Origin: Saxidomus purpurata
Lineage: Eukaryota; Mollusca; Bivalvia; Venerida; Veneridae
Reading direction: 5' to 3'
NCBI GenBank assembly: GCA_022818135.1
Contig: JAFMSR010000013.1
Location: 24,078,207 to 24,142,206 of the forward strand
DNA: 64,000 nt
In this document: positions 33,696 to 45,679 of the stretch, piece by piece
Numbering within the stretch: the first letter of the stretch is position 1
Layout of the letters: each line of letters opens with the position of its first letter
Translations under genes and position numbers: made by a program
The notes under the pieces: model-generated
Told to the model about the DNA's origin: nothing
Databases searched by the model: none
The model's input: only the letters and a program-made list of their open reading frames with translations

Positions 33696-36480
33696 TATTG
33701 TCTTTCCTTGTAGTCGAAGATTGAGCTTATCACGACCAGAGAAAAATATCCAACTCCACAGTAATATTTAAGATGGTATATTGACCAAATCAGATATTAT
33801 CAAAACGACTTTTGACAAGAACGGTGATTCTCAACTTGTGTAAATTCCGATGCTGACATCGATGTTGATATCGCTTCAAGTTGTGTTTCGATATCTCATT
33901 ATCAATTTTCCGATGACTGTATCTTAATCACCAAACAAAAGTCTATTTTGAAAACAAATTCTTCCAAATGAAAACATAACTGTTCCGCTTCGTGCGTAGT
34001 AAAACTAGTGTTGAACGTTTATTCTAAGATAATAGTGTGTACGATGAAATTTTGTAAGAAATTGTTTAAAAAAACTATCTATGTAATTTAATTCCAACAA
34101 AATGTAACTTAAAGTAATAAAACTCGTGCTGCTTTAAAACACACCTATGCCATCGCCGAATAATATCTCGATAATAAAGCGAAACGAGTTCTGTCGTGAA
34201 ACGCCGCCTTGGTTTACGCCAGTGTATCACGGTTCGTTTACGTTTGTCAAATGTCATACAGACAATATGTGACTCAACAGTTTAAACATCAAGCCTTTAT
34301 TCGTGATGGTTTATCTTGACAAAATTTCCTTTTTAGTCAACTTAATTAATGTGCATATTCATATAAATTGGAAGTGTCATCAGTTATGTAAATATCCATT
34401 CGTCTTTTGTAATCGTAATACATATCATTACATGCGCATGGAAGTGAGCAAACATTTATTTTCTGACGTAAACAAACGATCTTCTTTTCCAGTAGTATTT
34501 ATTTTCACAAAAACAGTTATGAAAATAATGATTCTGCATCTTCATTTCCGCCAGTCCCTGAGGCTGAACTGTCTAACAATAACACATTTTATGCAAATCC
34601 TGCCTTCAAAACATTGTCCAATTCATCTGACTTATCAAAGGTTTTTACACCTATAAACTCTTCAAAATTATTACTCCTGTTCAATATAATGCGTCTTCAA
34701 AAGATGTGTGTGCACTTTTGCGGATATGATATCGAGTATCCCTAAGGTAATAAAGCCGCGTGAAAACCGTTACCTTTAGAGGATGGGAGAGGAAACTTAC
34801 CGCAAGATGTTGACTTACTAACCTTAGCTGTCACTAACTATATGACTGAAACCGTTACAAAACGACTTTATCATTACATGTGTATTGTATCCATACATAT
34901 ATGACATTTTATGGAAAGGTGATTTAGGAGAACATTATGAAGCAATGTAACTTGTGAATACTGAAATACGTTAATCTTGAATTACTGGTATTAGTGTGTA
35001 AGAGAAATGTTAGAAACAAAGTTGGAGAAATAAAACATCTTATAGAATTTCATTTTTGTTGACACTTTACCGGTACTCGTTTCCCGTGCAAAAGTGCAAT
35101 TATTTCGATATCGCTACAGAATGAGACGTCTAACAGTCTGTAACAGACCACTAATTTAAAAATGACAGGGGTTCGGCAAGGAGTGGTCCTCATCCGTGCT
35201 TCTTTGATGCACATTGGGCGTTAAATAGTAGTTTTTTATTTAAAATAAAAATTACCTATGAAACATTGAAAACAAATTATCGAATATGCTATCTTTATTA
35301 TCTTAAATATTCAGTTCTTTGCATCGATGATAAATGTGTATAAATACCAATACTGTCTGATTAAGATAGCTTAAATTTTTGCTTAATACAAATGATCATT
35401 TTACCAATTACGGAAAATGAGAGGGTTGTCCTCTGCCTTAGTGTGAATATGTGCCTGTACCATCAAATTATTTATGTTTTGTATGTGCCTCATGTTTATG
35501 TACCTATGTGCATACTTAGTGAATAAAATTAATTGAATTGAATGATTAACAAAATCTCGCAGTCTTTTCCTTAATGCTACTACCAAATATTTTGCTTTTA
35601 TGGCTAAAAAAATAGTATATTCCATAAATACTTAAATTTGATTATACTTAAATTTTGTGTCACATAATTTAAAAACAAATTTGAAAACAAACGTTCCATT
35701 AGTATAGTTGTCAAATAACTTCAGTTAACTGATACAAAAAAGTGGGCTATCGGTTTATCTTTTCAGATGTATCGGGTCACTTCTTGTAGTATTGCTGTAA
35801 CAGTTTTGAAAAGGTAAAATTCATTCATGCTATAGGCATGAAGTTATGTTTTAGAACCAGTTTAGAATATTGCTATGTCTTCGCCATTCTTACGAGGTGT
35901 TTCACAGTAACGAACACAAATGATCCTTCGTCGTATTTCTGCATATCTGACAAAGGTCTTTCGTACTTCTAATTTGTTAATTGAAATCATTCTAGAACGA
36001 AGGTAAATTGTACCAACGGCCTATTGATATGTATGTGTTGAGAAAATGATTTGTTTACGTAATTTCTTCAAAGCATTGCTGTTGTCTGCTCGCACCCCTC
36101 GTCTTATAAACACCAAACAATATCAGCAAGAAAAATGACTAAACTGAACGTCTTAAGCGACATTTTTGGAAACTAGTACGATGAAAACGAAAAATGTGCT
36201 TCCTGAACATAAAAAACTTGAAATATCTTTGGGAAAAAACGAGTAAGTTCAATATAGTTCTTTTTAAAAAAAGTATGAAACAGAAGGATATCGAATAAAC
36301 TCAGCAGGCTGTGTCATGTTTCTACATATTTTTGTCGCCGTTCTTGTCGGTTATTACTGCAAGGACTGAGTTCAATATATTGTTTTTGTTTGTATTGTTT
36401 CGCTGCGTGACTTATTCCCAGTCTTATGTTAGCTTTGCCTCTATTATGTTGACTATAAATTGTTTCATATGGCAAAAACC
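33696..36480. other. Upstream of Yellow gene, no other gene supported
   Basis: AT-rich. The first several hundred bases should hold the Yellow-family promoter and 5' UTR, but I see no convincing TATA box or upstream exon. Around 35430-35545 a T-rich stretch ending AATAAAATTAATTGAATTGA has the look of a retroelement 3' end. The short frames have no domains. Confidence 0.4.
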
Positions 36481-36505
36481 TTGCTATGACATATTAATTT
36501 ATTTA

Positions 36506-36910
36506 TTAACACTCTCATGTAACTCAGTTATGAGTGGCAATGTACTTTTCACTGTGATAGTTTATGTATTGTATTTTGCCCTACTTTCTGACCCAATCAG
36601 ATGCTACAATTTCATTCAAAAAAGCAAGTTGAGCATATTGACTCAGTATCTCCAATATGAAAATAATTATTTCACTTGTTTTTCCGATAGGTAGGACTGT
36701 GACATCAGAGCTAAGCTTCACCCCCTCCCCCTCCAAAAAAAAACAAACAAATTTCCATATATTTCATATAAAGTTATATATTACAAATATTGTCTGTAGC
36801 GCGGACAAACTGACGCTCCCTCGCAATAAATTTGCTTATTCCTTAGACCTATAACCTATAAACATAATGTACATTGACGAGACTTTAGATGAAATAAATA
36901 AAAATGATAA
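36506..36910 (+). repeat. LINE-like 3' tail, copy A
   Basis: Begins TTATTAACACTCTCATGTAA with GAGTGGCAATGTACTTTT, and ends AATGTACATTGACGAGACTT followed by an AAATAAATAAAA tail. Both ends recur in copy B (36995 and 37928). The family is unnamed; the oligo(AAATA) tail and 3' position suggest a non-LTR retrotransposon end. Confidence 0.5.
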
Positions 36911-36994
36911 AAATAAAATAAATAAAAATGTCTATACATTGAATCTGGTCAGTTTTAGGATTTTATTTGTATGATATTGTACAGATTATACTGG

Positions 36995-37975
36995 TTATTA
37001 ACATTCTCGTGTAATTCTGTTGTGTGTGGCAATGTAATTTTACTGATAGTGTATATATTTTTAAGCAGGTTTTTTTTTAAAAAACCTACTTATTAGAATG
37101 GCGATGTCGTATGTCAGGCGGGCGGGTTGGCGGGCGGGCGTCAAACATTGGTTTCCGTTCAAAAACTAGAGTAAGGAGTGACCAATTGTAATGAAACTTG
37201 GTGTGTAGGTAGCTTGCATGGAGACACAGCTTGAAATTGCATTTGGGGTCACAAGGGTCAATCTCACTGTTACTAAAAATAGAAAAACGGTTTTCGCTCA
37301 GTAACTCCAGTAAAGAGTGACCAATTGCAATGAAACTTGGTGTGTAGGTAGCTTGCGTAGAGACGCAGCTTGGGATTACATTTGGGATCACTAGGGTCAA
37401 GGTCACTGTTACTTAAAATAGAAAAATGGTTTCCGCTCAATTACTCCAGTTAGGAGTGACTAATTGCAATGAAACTTGGTGTGTAGGTAGCTTGCGTGGA
37501 GACGCAGCTTGGGATTGCATTTGGGGTCACTAGGGTCAAGGTCACTGTTACTAAAAATAGAAAAATGGTTTCCGCTCAATTACTCAAGTTAGGAGTGACC
37601 AATTGCAATGAAACTTGTTGTGTAGGTAGCTTGCATAGAGAGGAAGCTTGGGATTGCATTTGGGGTTTTTTGTTAAGTTTTTAAATTGTTTTAAGCAAAA
37701 AAGATTTTTTGGGGTCAAGGTCATTTACTAAAAATATTAGTTTTGGGTCAAGGTCACTGATACTAAAAAAGATTTTAAAAAAATATGCAAAAGAAAAAAA
37801 ATTTGCAAAAGGGGGGGGGAAAGGGGTGTCAAGGTGACTGTTTTTTTATAATTCTACAATTTTTACAGGCGCCGTTTAAATCTGCTTTGGCGGCATTGCC
37901 GCGTCTTCTTGTTTGTACTGTAATATAATGTACATTGATGAGACTTTGAATAAATAAATAAAAAATAATAGTAGT
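36995..37975 (+). repeat. LINE-like 3' tail, copy B, split by a younger insertion
   Basis: The left part at 36995-37070 (TTATTAACATTCTCGTGTAA, GTGTGGCAATGTAATTTT) and the right part at 37916-37975 (TGTACTGTAATATAATGTAC, then GATGAGACTTTGAATAAATA) are the two halves of the same tail as copy A. They are interrupted by the 37072-37915 element. Confidence 0.5.
37072..37915 (+). repeat. Bivalve interspersed repeat with internal 120-145 bp tandem units
   Basis: The left end is an inverted pair (CAGGTTTTTTTTTAAAAAACCTACTT). It is followed by ATTAGAATGGCGATGTCG and then GGCGGGCGGG, and the right end reads GGCGGCATTGCCGCGTCTTC. Between them, four diverging copies of a unit carry GAGTGACCAATTGCAATGAA, ACTTGGTGTGTAGGTAGCTT and GGTCAAGGTCACTGTTACT. 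The right portion (37680-37840) is A/G-rich and degraded. I recognise the two ends as a repeat common in bivalves; no protein is encoded. Confidence 0.75.
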
Positions 37976-38040
37976 TTACCACACTAGCTCTATCTGCCAC
38001 CGTCATGTTTGTTTCTCGGTTTAGTTTATACTCATTTATT

Positions 38041-38215
38041 TTAGCTCGATTGTGAAGACAGCTTGTAGCTCATCGAGTCACTCTCGAGTCCGCTTCCTGG
38101 AAAAACCAGTACTGGTGTCATATAAGGAGGTACGGTCTTGACCACAGTGGGACTCGAACCCGTAACCTCCGGGATGAGCGGCAGTCACCTTAACCTCAAC
38201 GCCCTCGGTTTGTCG
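38041..38215 (-). mobile_element. tRNA-derived SINE (reverse orientation)
   Basis: On the - strand a tRNA-like head contains an exact B-box GGTTCGAGTCC (38150-38160) preceded by a weak A-box. It is followed by a body with ACCAGTACTGGT (palindrome, 38105-38116) and GACTCGAGAGTGACTCGATG. This is a structure I recognise as a widespread bivalve SINE. It is non-coding, pol III type. Confidence 0.7.
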
Positions 38216-41200
38216 ATTCTGTGTGCGGATTGATTTTCTATGTATCTGTCTGTTTGCTTGTATAATATTTACTCGTATAAACGCGATAATTTCCTGCTAG
38301 TCATCTAAATTGCGAAACGAGCGTAGTAGCGACATGCTAATTTATGAGATTCGAAAGGGGTCAAAAATATGACCGAACAGTTCGCCGAGGTTGTGTCCTT
38401 TTTTATACTTAGTGAGAAAATGTTTTTTGAAAGAATCGGTGGTAATTGTAGACAACTGTGACATATGAAAGATCAACTCTCATGGTTCCGCTTGCCATTC
38501 TTATTTTTCTTTTAATAGCAAAAGTTGAAATGTTGCCATTAACGTCTGTAGTAAATATCATTTCTAAAGTGCTGTAAGTTTTTCACATCTCAAACATACA
38601 CATAAAAGATGTTAAACTTTTCAGATTCACTGTGTATGGATGTGTCTAAGGCTCAAAACACTAAAAGTTACTAGATATTAATGCTACAACTATTAGTTAA
38701 TGCTTTCGTTTATTTTATTCAGATAGATTGTTAATTCCCATGAGTCTTTGACGAAGCCGCACATTTTTCGTGTAGGCCGCATTATATGAGGGGGGTTCAG
38801 GTGGGAAAATGACGAATATGTTACTAACGTGAATATGAGAGTTCTGCAGAAAGTTTTGTCATTTTGGGTTGGAAGTGAGGCGTTTTAGCATTTTTTTACT
38901 GAAAAGATTCAAAGTATTTCCACTTTATTATAACATCATTTTAGCCAGTATTTATTATCTGTTTGAAACAATTGTTATTGATCAATAAAAGAAAGACGAA
39001 GCGTAACTCTTCTGATAATACACACAAATCATGAAAAACAGAATATGAAAATTTGACCAATACATTTGTAATAAACTAAAGAGCTTAGAATGGATACAGA
39101 AGAGCGGTCATGATAATCTCGACAACCACTATTTTTCAAACGGCCCACCTTAGTACCTGCACTTTGACTTGGATAATTCAATCAATAAATTAAAATCTCT
39201 TAAAAAGTTTAAGACCTTTCGTTCTTAGATAAGGGAGTAATCAAAAGTTTTACAACGTTAACAGTCATTACACTGAATCAAAACCGAATCTAGATTTGTG
39301 CTTACATATACACCGAATATTGACCCGAAACTCTGGTTTAAGTTGTTTATTATTTCGGTGTTATAAAGAAAGTCAGTTTAACACTGGTATAGATTGAATG
39401 TAAACTTTAAAAGTGTTTATACGGGTATTCTATGGATTTTAGTGGTGTCTTAAACACATGTTGAAGCTTTCAATGTGAATCGTCTTTCCAGAAGTTCCTG
39501 AGTAACCACTGCTTGAGAGATTCCATTTAGCAGGCTGCAATTAGTCAACACAGCTTAAACATGCAATCAATGACCGAATCTTAATAAGTTAAAGTTTTCG
39601 TTTCCGTTTCGGTTTTGATTCGGTTTTATATTGTTGTCAATGTATTCTACTTTTTAGGTTCGGTTCGGTTTCAGTGTTCATGTGAAATGGCCTTACGGCT
39701 ACATACAATAACCTGTTACTATTATACTGTGATGTGTGATGTCACAGTGAAGTTGGATATAACTGCAAGTTGTGTGTTCTTTTTCTCTCCATTTTCATTC
39801 TTTTTTTCTCTCTTTTTTATGGGGGGAGGGGGGCAGGGCGAGGGAAAGCAGGTGACGGGAGAACAATAACAGAAAATCACATGTGGCATACGGCCTACTT
39901 TAGCGACACTCAATATTATAAATCAACGCAGAGATGTATATAAGTATACCTGATTTTTCTATGCTGACATTTATCTATAGGTTTGATCAATCGAATGTAG
40001 TTTAGATGTTGATTTACATATAACAAAAGCAATTAAGATATCAAACAATGCTAATGAAGATTTAACATGACAAAAAATGTGTGTCTAAAACTTTCCAGTC
40101 TGCTGTATATTCAAAAATGATATTTTGATGTAATAGAAGTTCACAAAATAAATCATAGTTATCTCTTTATTCAAAATGCTCATCGCCAGTGAATACAAAA
40201 AGAAACGTCATTAGCAATAGAAGTAACTTTCTTGGAATTAAGATTTACCGTTGTAGAAAGGCAGCCTCCAAAACAAAAAGAAAAACATACATGTAGTTTA
40301 GATTTCCTACTATTTTAATAAACGTTTACAATTGTCAGAGTGGGTCCATTGCATTTCGTCCAATAACATTTCGCCGGTCTGAGTATAGGTTAAAACACAC
40401 ACACCAAGGGTACTTGTCCAGGCTGTCGAGCCCAAAAAATATCTGTGTTTCGGGCAACCCGACCCTTCCCGGTTAACCCCCCCCCCCCCCACCACCCCCC
40501 CCACATACACGACCATATATTTTTTTTCAAAAAAAAATGAAATTTTTTTTTTCATACAGCGCTGTCGATGGAGGTCATTTCTTTATAGATGCATGTGGGG
40601 TGCGATAAAAGTTGGTTTAGAATAACTGATCAGTGCTACGAAAACACCAAAACAGAAAAACAAACATTAACAATGACCATTGCAGTGCCTACAAACATGA
40701 ACGCCTCCGCAAACAACACAACAGAATACAAAACAACAGAAGCATTTCTCTAATTACTGAGAGAACACATTCTTAATACATGCATGTCCAAAACCTTGTA
40801 GCAGGTTTGTATAACATACATGTACCAATAAACAGTTACTTAACAACGCATCAATAAATAATTATTTAACACAGTGTATATAGTGTCTGACCGACTGGCC
40901 GTGAAAAAAAATGTCATATTTATCAACCCAATGTAGGTCACACAAAAGTAATTAAAAACGATGAGGTGGGCGTGATCACTTTACTCTTCTTGTTTTAGGG
41001 CAAAATTACAAATATGGAAAATATGAAACAGGTGGTGCTTTTCAAGCTCTCAAAGGACAAGATTGTGTGCTCACGAAAAAATAATTTGTACAAAAAATTC
41101 TTGTTATAACAATGAGGTCAAACATAGGTGAATCGTGATGAAACAGCGGCCGATGTCTTGTCAGAAAATTGTCCTTTCATATTAAGTCTTCGTTCTTGAC

Positions 41201-41369
41201 ATAAACCATGTAACGGGTTGAAAAAAAGATGTCACACATAATGTTCGATGGTCTGAAGATTGGGCAATGTCCTATAAGTCAACATATATTTTAGGTTTAT
41301 GTCCTGTTTCAGAAAATAATGTACGGAAAATCATTAAGAAATATACATAATTTTAACTAGTAAAAATAA
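38216..41369. other. No gene supported; G-rich and C-rich patches
   Basis: AT-rich DNA. A guanine-run cluster at 39822-39845 satisfies the four-run quadruplex pattern on the + strand. A long C tract at 40479-40502 gives the equivalent on the - strand. The short frames across these patches are low complexity. Confidence 0.5.
39822..39845 (+). other. G-quadruplex-capable sequence
   Basis: Four G runs separated by one to three bases: six G, A, six G, CA, three G, CGA, three G. This satisfies the usual G3+N1-7 rule. A function is not implied. Confidence 0.7.
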
Positions 41370-41740
41370 CAAGACCTGTCTTTAAAAAAAGATGGTCGAC
41401 GCAATTTTGAGTATATGAAAGCGATTTTATAGTCCTTGATTTTAAAAAATCCTGCCACGTTTAATTTCTGGTCAGCCAGAAGGCGCCAAAATGTCAAATG
41501 TGAGAAAAAGTGTCCACCTTGGCCGAGATGCCGCTTATACAATTGTTAGAATTAATTATGTACTAAAATTATAAAACCATTCAAGGCAGACTGAAAACGC
41601 AAGAGTATTTGATTGACCTTTCTCATTCGGTATTATCCAATTAAAAGGTGCCTTACAGAGTATTCTACTTGTCAGTTGAATAGTAACCAACTTCCGGTCA
41701 AAAGCTAGCTTAATACGACTGCGCCGAAAAAAAAGAGTCA
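41370..41740. repeat. Dispersed duplicated block, copy 1
   Basis: Aligns by eye with 45680-46290. Shared lines include TACTAAAATTATAAAACCAT versus TACTAAAATTATTAAACCAT, ATTAAAAGGTGCCTTACAGA versus ATTAAAAGATGCCTTACAGA, and CCGGTCAAAAGC followed by AATACGACTGCGCCGAA versus AATACGGCCGCGCCGAA. The left part (41370-41520, CTGTCTTTAAAAAAAGATGG) also matches 45687-45706. Confidence 0.7.
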
Positions 41741-42135
41741 CTGTGCTAATTCGGTACAAGTCAAATGTTTGAACCCGCCAAATGGAGTGGGGGTTGCGAT
41801 AATTAGTAATGTTGGATTTAATGTATGGTGATTAACCAAACCTAATCTTTTTGCACTCTAATTTTGTATAAGGCTGACCATTTGTTAATGTTTAATGCTA
41901 AAAAAGATGATTCTACGTCAAGTCTATAGGCATTGTTTCCTCTGTATGGAAATTGGCTGCTGTCACATTATTGAATTACAAATCATTGAAATAATATTTT
42001 TTTTTATTTTCCTAAGTCTACAATTCTAACATATAAATTTGCTTTAATTTATATTATTCTTGTACGAAAGAAAAATTATTTCCAAGATATAAATTAATTT
42101 GTTCCCCACTATATAAAAAAAATAAAGTCAATTCC
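41741..42135. other. No feature seen
   Basis: AT-rich DNA between repeats. Confidence 0.35.
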
Positions 42136-42205
42136 ACTCCGGCGAGGTTTCGATCTCTGATCTCCCGCGTGCTAAGCGGGAATACATTCCACTGCGCTAT
42201 CGAGT
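42136..42205 (-). repeat. tRNA-Ala(AGC)-like SINE head or tRNA pseudogene
   Basis: On the - strand the A-box TAGCGCAGTGG (42189-42199) is intact. The anticodon arm CCCGC-TTAGCAC-GCGGG (42164-42180) has five perfect pairs and an AGC anticodon. The B-box is weak (GATCGAAACC), and the T and acceptor stems pair poorly (about 4 of 7 acceptor pairs). It is probably a tRNA-derived repeat rather than a functional gene. Confidence 0.5.
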
Positions 42206-43305
42206 CATCGAGTTTCATAGCGTATAACTTCGTTATTCACCAATACAGACGTTTGTTTCGGAATGGCGGTACAACTTTATGTAAACAAACGAATTTAATT
42301 TCCCAGACACTTTAAATTCATAAGCTTGGTAGTTTCGTAAAGTATATTCAAATATCTGTTAGAAAAAAAATTCAAAGTCGGTTTAAAAGACTATCTTCAG
42401 CCGCTACCCGTCGGCAGAATCTCAGTCGTTCGTAGTCATTCGTTTAAAATTGGCTATTTCCGTAAAATTTAGACTCGGCTATTTCCGTAAAATTTAGACT
42501 GGTTCGCGATCTCAAATCAAAAGACCGCTTGTTACAAAGACACACTGTGAAATCATTCTACAGTCTAAAAGTAGTTACGTCACCCCATGGAAATTTTACT
42601 TTCTGCATTCCAATATACGCACCGCCTCCTGGCGGCGCGTAATAAACATCCCCAACTATTTTAACCATCGTGTATTGGAAAACCGATGTGCGTTTTTACA
42701 AAGAGTAAAGAAGGATATTATCAAATAACTCGTCATAACTTTCTTTCTGTTTAACATACAAAATTTGTCATTATCACAAATGTTAGTTTAATTTCGCTGC
42801 CATTTCATGAATATTTTTTGTCAATGTAAAATATCAAATTAATGGTCCTTTTTACGTTTAAAAACTATCACCTTCCGTTTTTACGGACATTGAATTATAG
42901 AGGAAACTCGAAACAATGCCAGTTTAGGTGCAAATATTGCATTTAAATTCAAATTTTCACCTTTTTGCTAATATAACAAAATAAATGACACTATTACAAT
43001 GTCTCCATATTTCATTTTACTTTTTAGATAAATAAAAATCGTTATCAAAATCTCTGACATTCTGAACAGCTAGAGGATTCCCGAAGCAAACCCTGACACG
43101 ACACCACATCTACTGACTGACCTGTAGTATCGAAACTTTACTGTTATCAAATAATATTTATGCAGTATGTTCAGGAATGCTCTATAAACCGTTCCTGGTA
43201 TGTCTCAATTTTTCATTAGATTTCTATGATGATTTGCCGTAAAATCTTTTCAAATGGTTTAAAAGCTAAAAATAATAATTAAAACAGCAGAAAAAAAATT
43301 AAAAA
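42206..43305. other. No gene supported; short tandem duplication
   Basis: AT-rich DNA. GGCTATTTCCGTAAAATTTA plus GACT is present twice in tandem around 42452-42502. The rest is unremarkable. Confidence 0.4.
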
Positions 43306-43307
43306 AT

Positions 43308-43392
43308 GGGTTTTGGTGGGATTCGAACTCGTGGATGTGTGAAGTACACTTTAGAAAAGTGCAAGCGCCCTTACCAAAAAAACACCACTGTG
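43308..43392 (-). repeat. tRNA-Arg(TCT)-like SINE head or tRNA pseudogene
   Basis: The - strand shows an anticodon arm GCACT-TTTCTAA-AGTGT (43346-43362, five pairs with one G-T) giving TCT. It also has a near-perfect B-box AGTTCGAATCC (43319-43329). The T stem keeps only two good pairs and the A-box is degenerate (GGTAAGGGCGC). It is likely a decayed tRNA-derived element. Confidence 0.5.
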
Positions 43393-44995
43393 ACAGACTA
43401 CAAAGTGGAAGGAAAAAAATGAGGTAATATAATATAATATATATTTAAAAAGGCAATCGAAGATTAATCAGTCGACTTAAATGTCAAAGGCTGTGTAAGT
43501 GGAAAAAGCAATCATAATAATTATTTCCATTTTTCTCAGCGTAGATTGCGCCTGAAACGTGAAAAGCGCTTTCTCTATTTCTATCAGCGTAGATTACGAA
43601 CGACAACTCAACTACAAACGACAACTCTTGCATTTCCAAAAATATAGACTTCTACAGTTTTCATCTCAGAAGTACGTTAATTTTTCAATGAAGAGAGACG
43701 AATATATTCGATCTAGTGCTTAAGTCCCCATGCATCTTTTACGCACCACGTATTAAATATAGCGGGCCGCGGCCCGCAATAAGAGATTATTCGGGAGCAA
43801 GGATAAATTATGTTAATCGTGGAACTAAAACCGGACAGCATTAAACATACACGAGTACAATGCCATAAAAAATTATGTTCGCATAAAATTTCATTTACTA
43901 GTATGTATTGTCCAAGGTCGGGGTTCAGAGTCACGGTCTGGGTCGAACTCGTATGGGATAAGTTAAAACATAACACACAGTTTTTGAATAGAAAATGGGC
44001 AATTATTCAAAATGCCATAAAATAAGAACTTATGTAACACAAAGTAAAAGTACATAATTTATACGATTTTCCCTATATGACATACTTGGCGGCCAACAGC
44101 CGCCAAAAGAAACGCCGCCTTTCATTTATATTTTCATGTTAGGATAACACTGCCTGTTGATCTGAGATGCTGTAAAGTTAAGATGTTGCTTAAAGACTGC
44201 GGGACGGGTACGCATACTGTAGTCTTTTCGTCTTTTCAGTTTTATTAATATGTATTGAAGTTATGACTTATGACTAATATCAAAACCTTGCTTGGGGGAA
44301 ACTAGCTGTTTTTTTCTTTTCATGTGCACATAAAAGTCAACATCTTGCATTTTGTAAATATCGATGACATTTTATGAGGATTAATACTCATCGCGTCGGC
44401 TGTGACACAGACAGTGGTAAGCCAACTCAAATTAGCTGCGGTTAAATTAATGCACCGTATCATGCATTTCATGATAAACGGAAGGAGGCATCTCGCCACA
44501 AATAAGTCCGGCTTTGTAGACCGCCTTTGACGGGATTTAAACGTTTTGCCTCCATGTTTTAAAAAGTTTTCTAGAAACACATTATTAGTTCTTTATGTTT
44601 GTATTTCATGCAATGTTAATAAATCAGACTAAATGGGCGTATAACAAATCAAGGGTAAAAACCAACAAACAAAAACTTGTCGTTCACTGAAAACTGTCTA
44701 CTTATCATTAAACGTTAATTGTTTTAGACTTGAATAACATACCAGAGTGATATTACACAGATGCTCAATAATGTCAACATTTGTCGTTACAGGGAAAAAA
44801 ATCTCACGATTCAAATATATGTCTGGATTGTGACAATGCGCATGTGTGTGACGTATAGATGTGACCGAAAAAGCAAATCTTTTATTATTTTATGTCTTCA
44901 CGTGTATTTTGGAGTTTGTCACAATAATCACGAACGTAATTTTCCGGCATCGCACTAAAGGGACTCGGTAGCCATGTTTCTCGCAAATGTCGACT
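43393..44995. other. No gene supported
   Basis: AT-rich DNA. Two diverged direct copies of TCAGCGTAGATTACGAACGA-like sequence occur near 43538 and 43584. Short frames at 43713-44025 and 44320-44580 lack domains. Confidence 0.4.
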
Positions 44996-44999
44996 ACTT

Positions 45000-45590
45000 T
45001 TATGTACAACAAGAGTGCCAAACTGTCACAGAATATGCCCGTCCGGGAGGCATGACTCAGTATCTGGCAGTTCATAGGTTTTGTAAAACCTGTTTGAACT
45101 ATAGAGCGAACTAATTCACCTGTTTGAATTATAGAGTTGACAAGGCTAATTTCATTTTTAACGATAATTCAAGGGCCATAATCCAAAAGTGCCCAAGAGG
45201 CCAAGTTTGGTGAAGATCGGAAAATACTGTTCGACGAAGACAGGGGCAAAGCTAAGTTGGCCAGTTTTGGATAATTCAAGAGCCATAATTCAAAAGTGCC
45301 TCGAGCGATTTGACTTGTTGTCGAACTTGGTCCAGACATTTAGCCCACAAACGTCAGCAAGTTTTGTGATGGACAAGGCTAGTTTGGCAAATTTTGGGTA
45401 ATTCAAGGACCATAATCCAGAAGTGCATTGGGCGATTTGGCTGGTTATCAAGCTTAGCGGAGACATTATGCCCACAAACATGTTCAGTTAGCTTACGGTG
45501 AAAACTGTTCGACTTAGGGAGCGGACAACGTGTGGACGCCACCTGCCCGCCGCCCACAGGTGTTCCCATACTACATCCCTATGGGTGTAT
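45000..45590 (+). repeat. Bivalve interspersed repeat with internal tandem units
   Basis: Starts AACAAGAGTGCCAAACTGTC. The interior repeats AATTCAAGGGCCATAATCC, ATTCAAGAGCCATAATTCAA and ATTCAAGGACCATAATCCAG at 45170, 45272 and 45402, with GCGATTTGGCTGGTTATC and TGCCCACAAAC. It ends GACTTAGGGAGCGGACAAC, then CCCGCCGCCCACAGGTG. I recognise this order of phrases as a common bivalve repeat; short frames through it are incidental. Confidence 0.75.
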
Positions 45591-45679
45591 AATGATATAA
45601 AAAAAAACCTTTTCAACGAAAACTTATAATGCCATGAACAGGCATCCCCCAACAAACATTTGATTAATTGGAATACAAA

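Noticed and set aside
35401..35625. Possible retroelement 3' end with TTGAATTGA tail
   Set aside because: Only tail-like composition is visible; no second copy in the window and no coding remnant.
42136..43392. Functional tRNA genes for Ala and Arg
   Set aside because: Anticodon arms fold well, but the T and acceptor stems have too many mismatches; SINE heads or pseudogenes are more likely.
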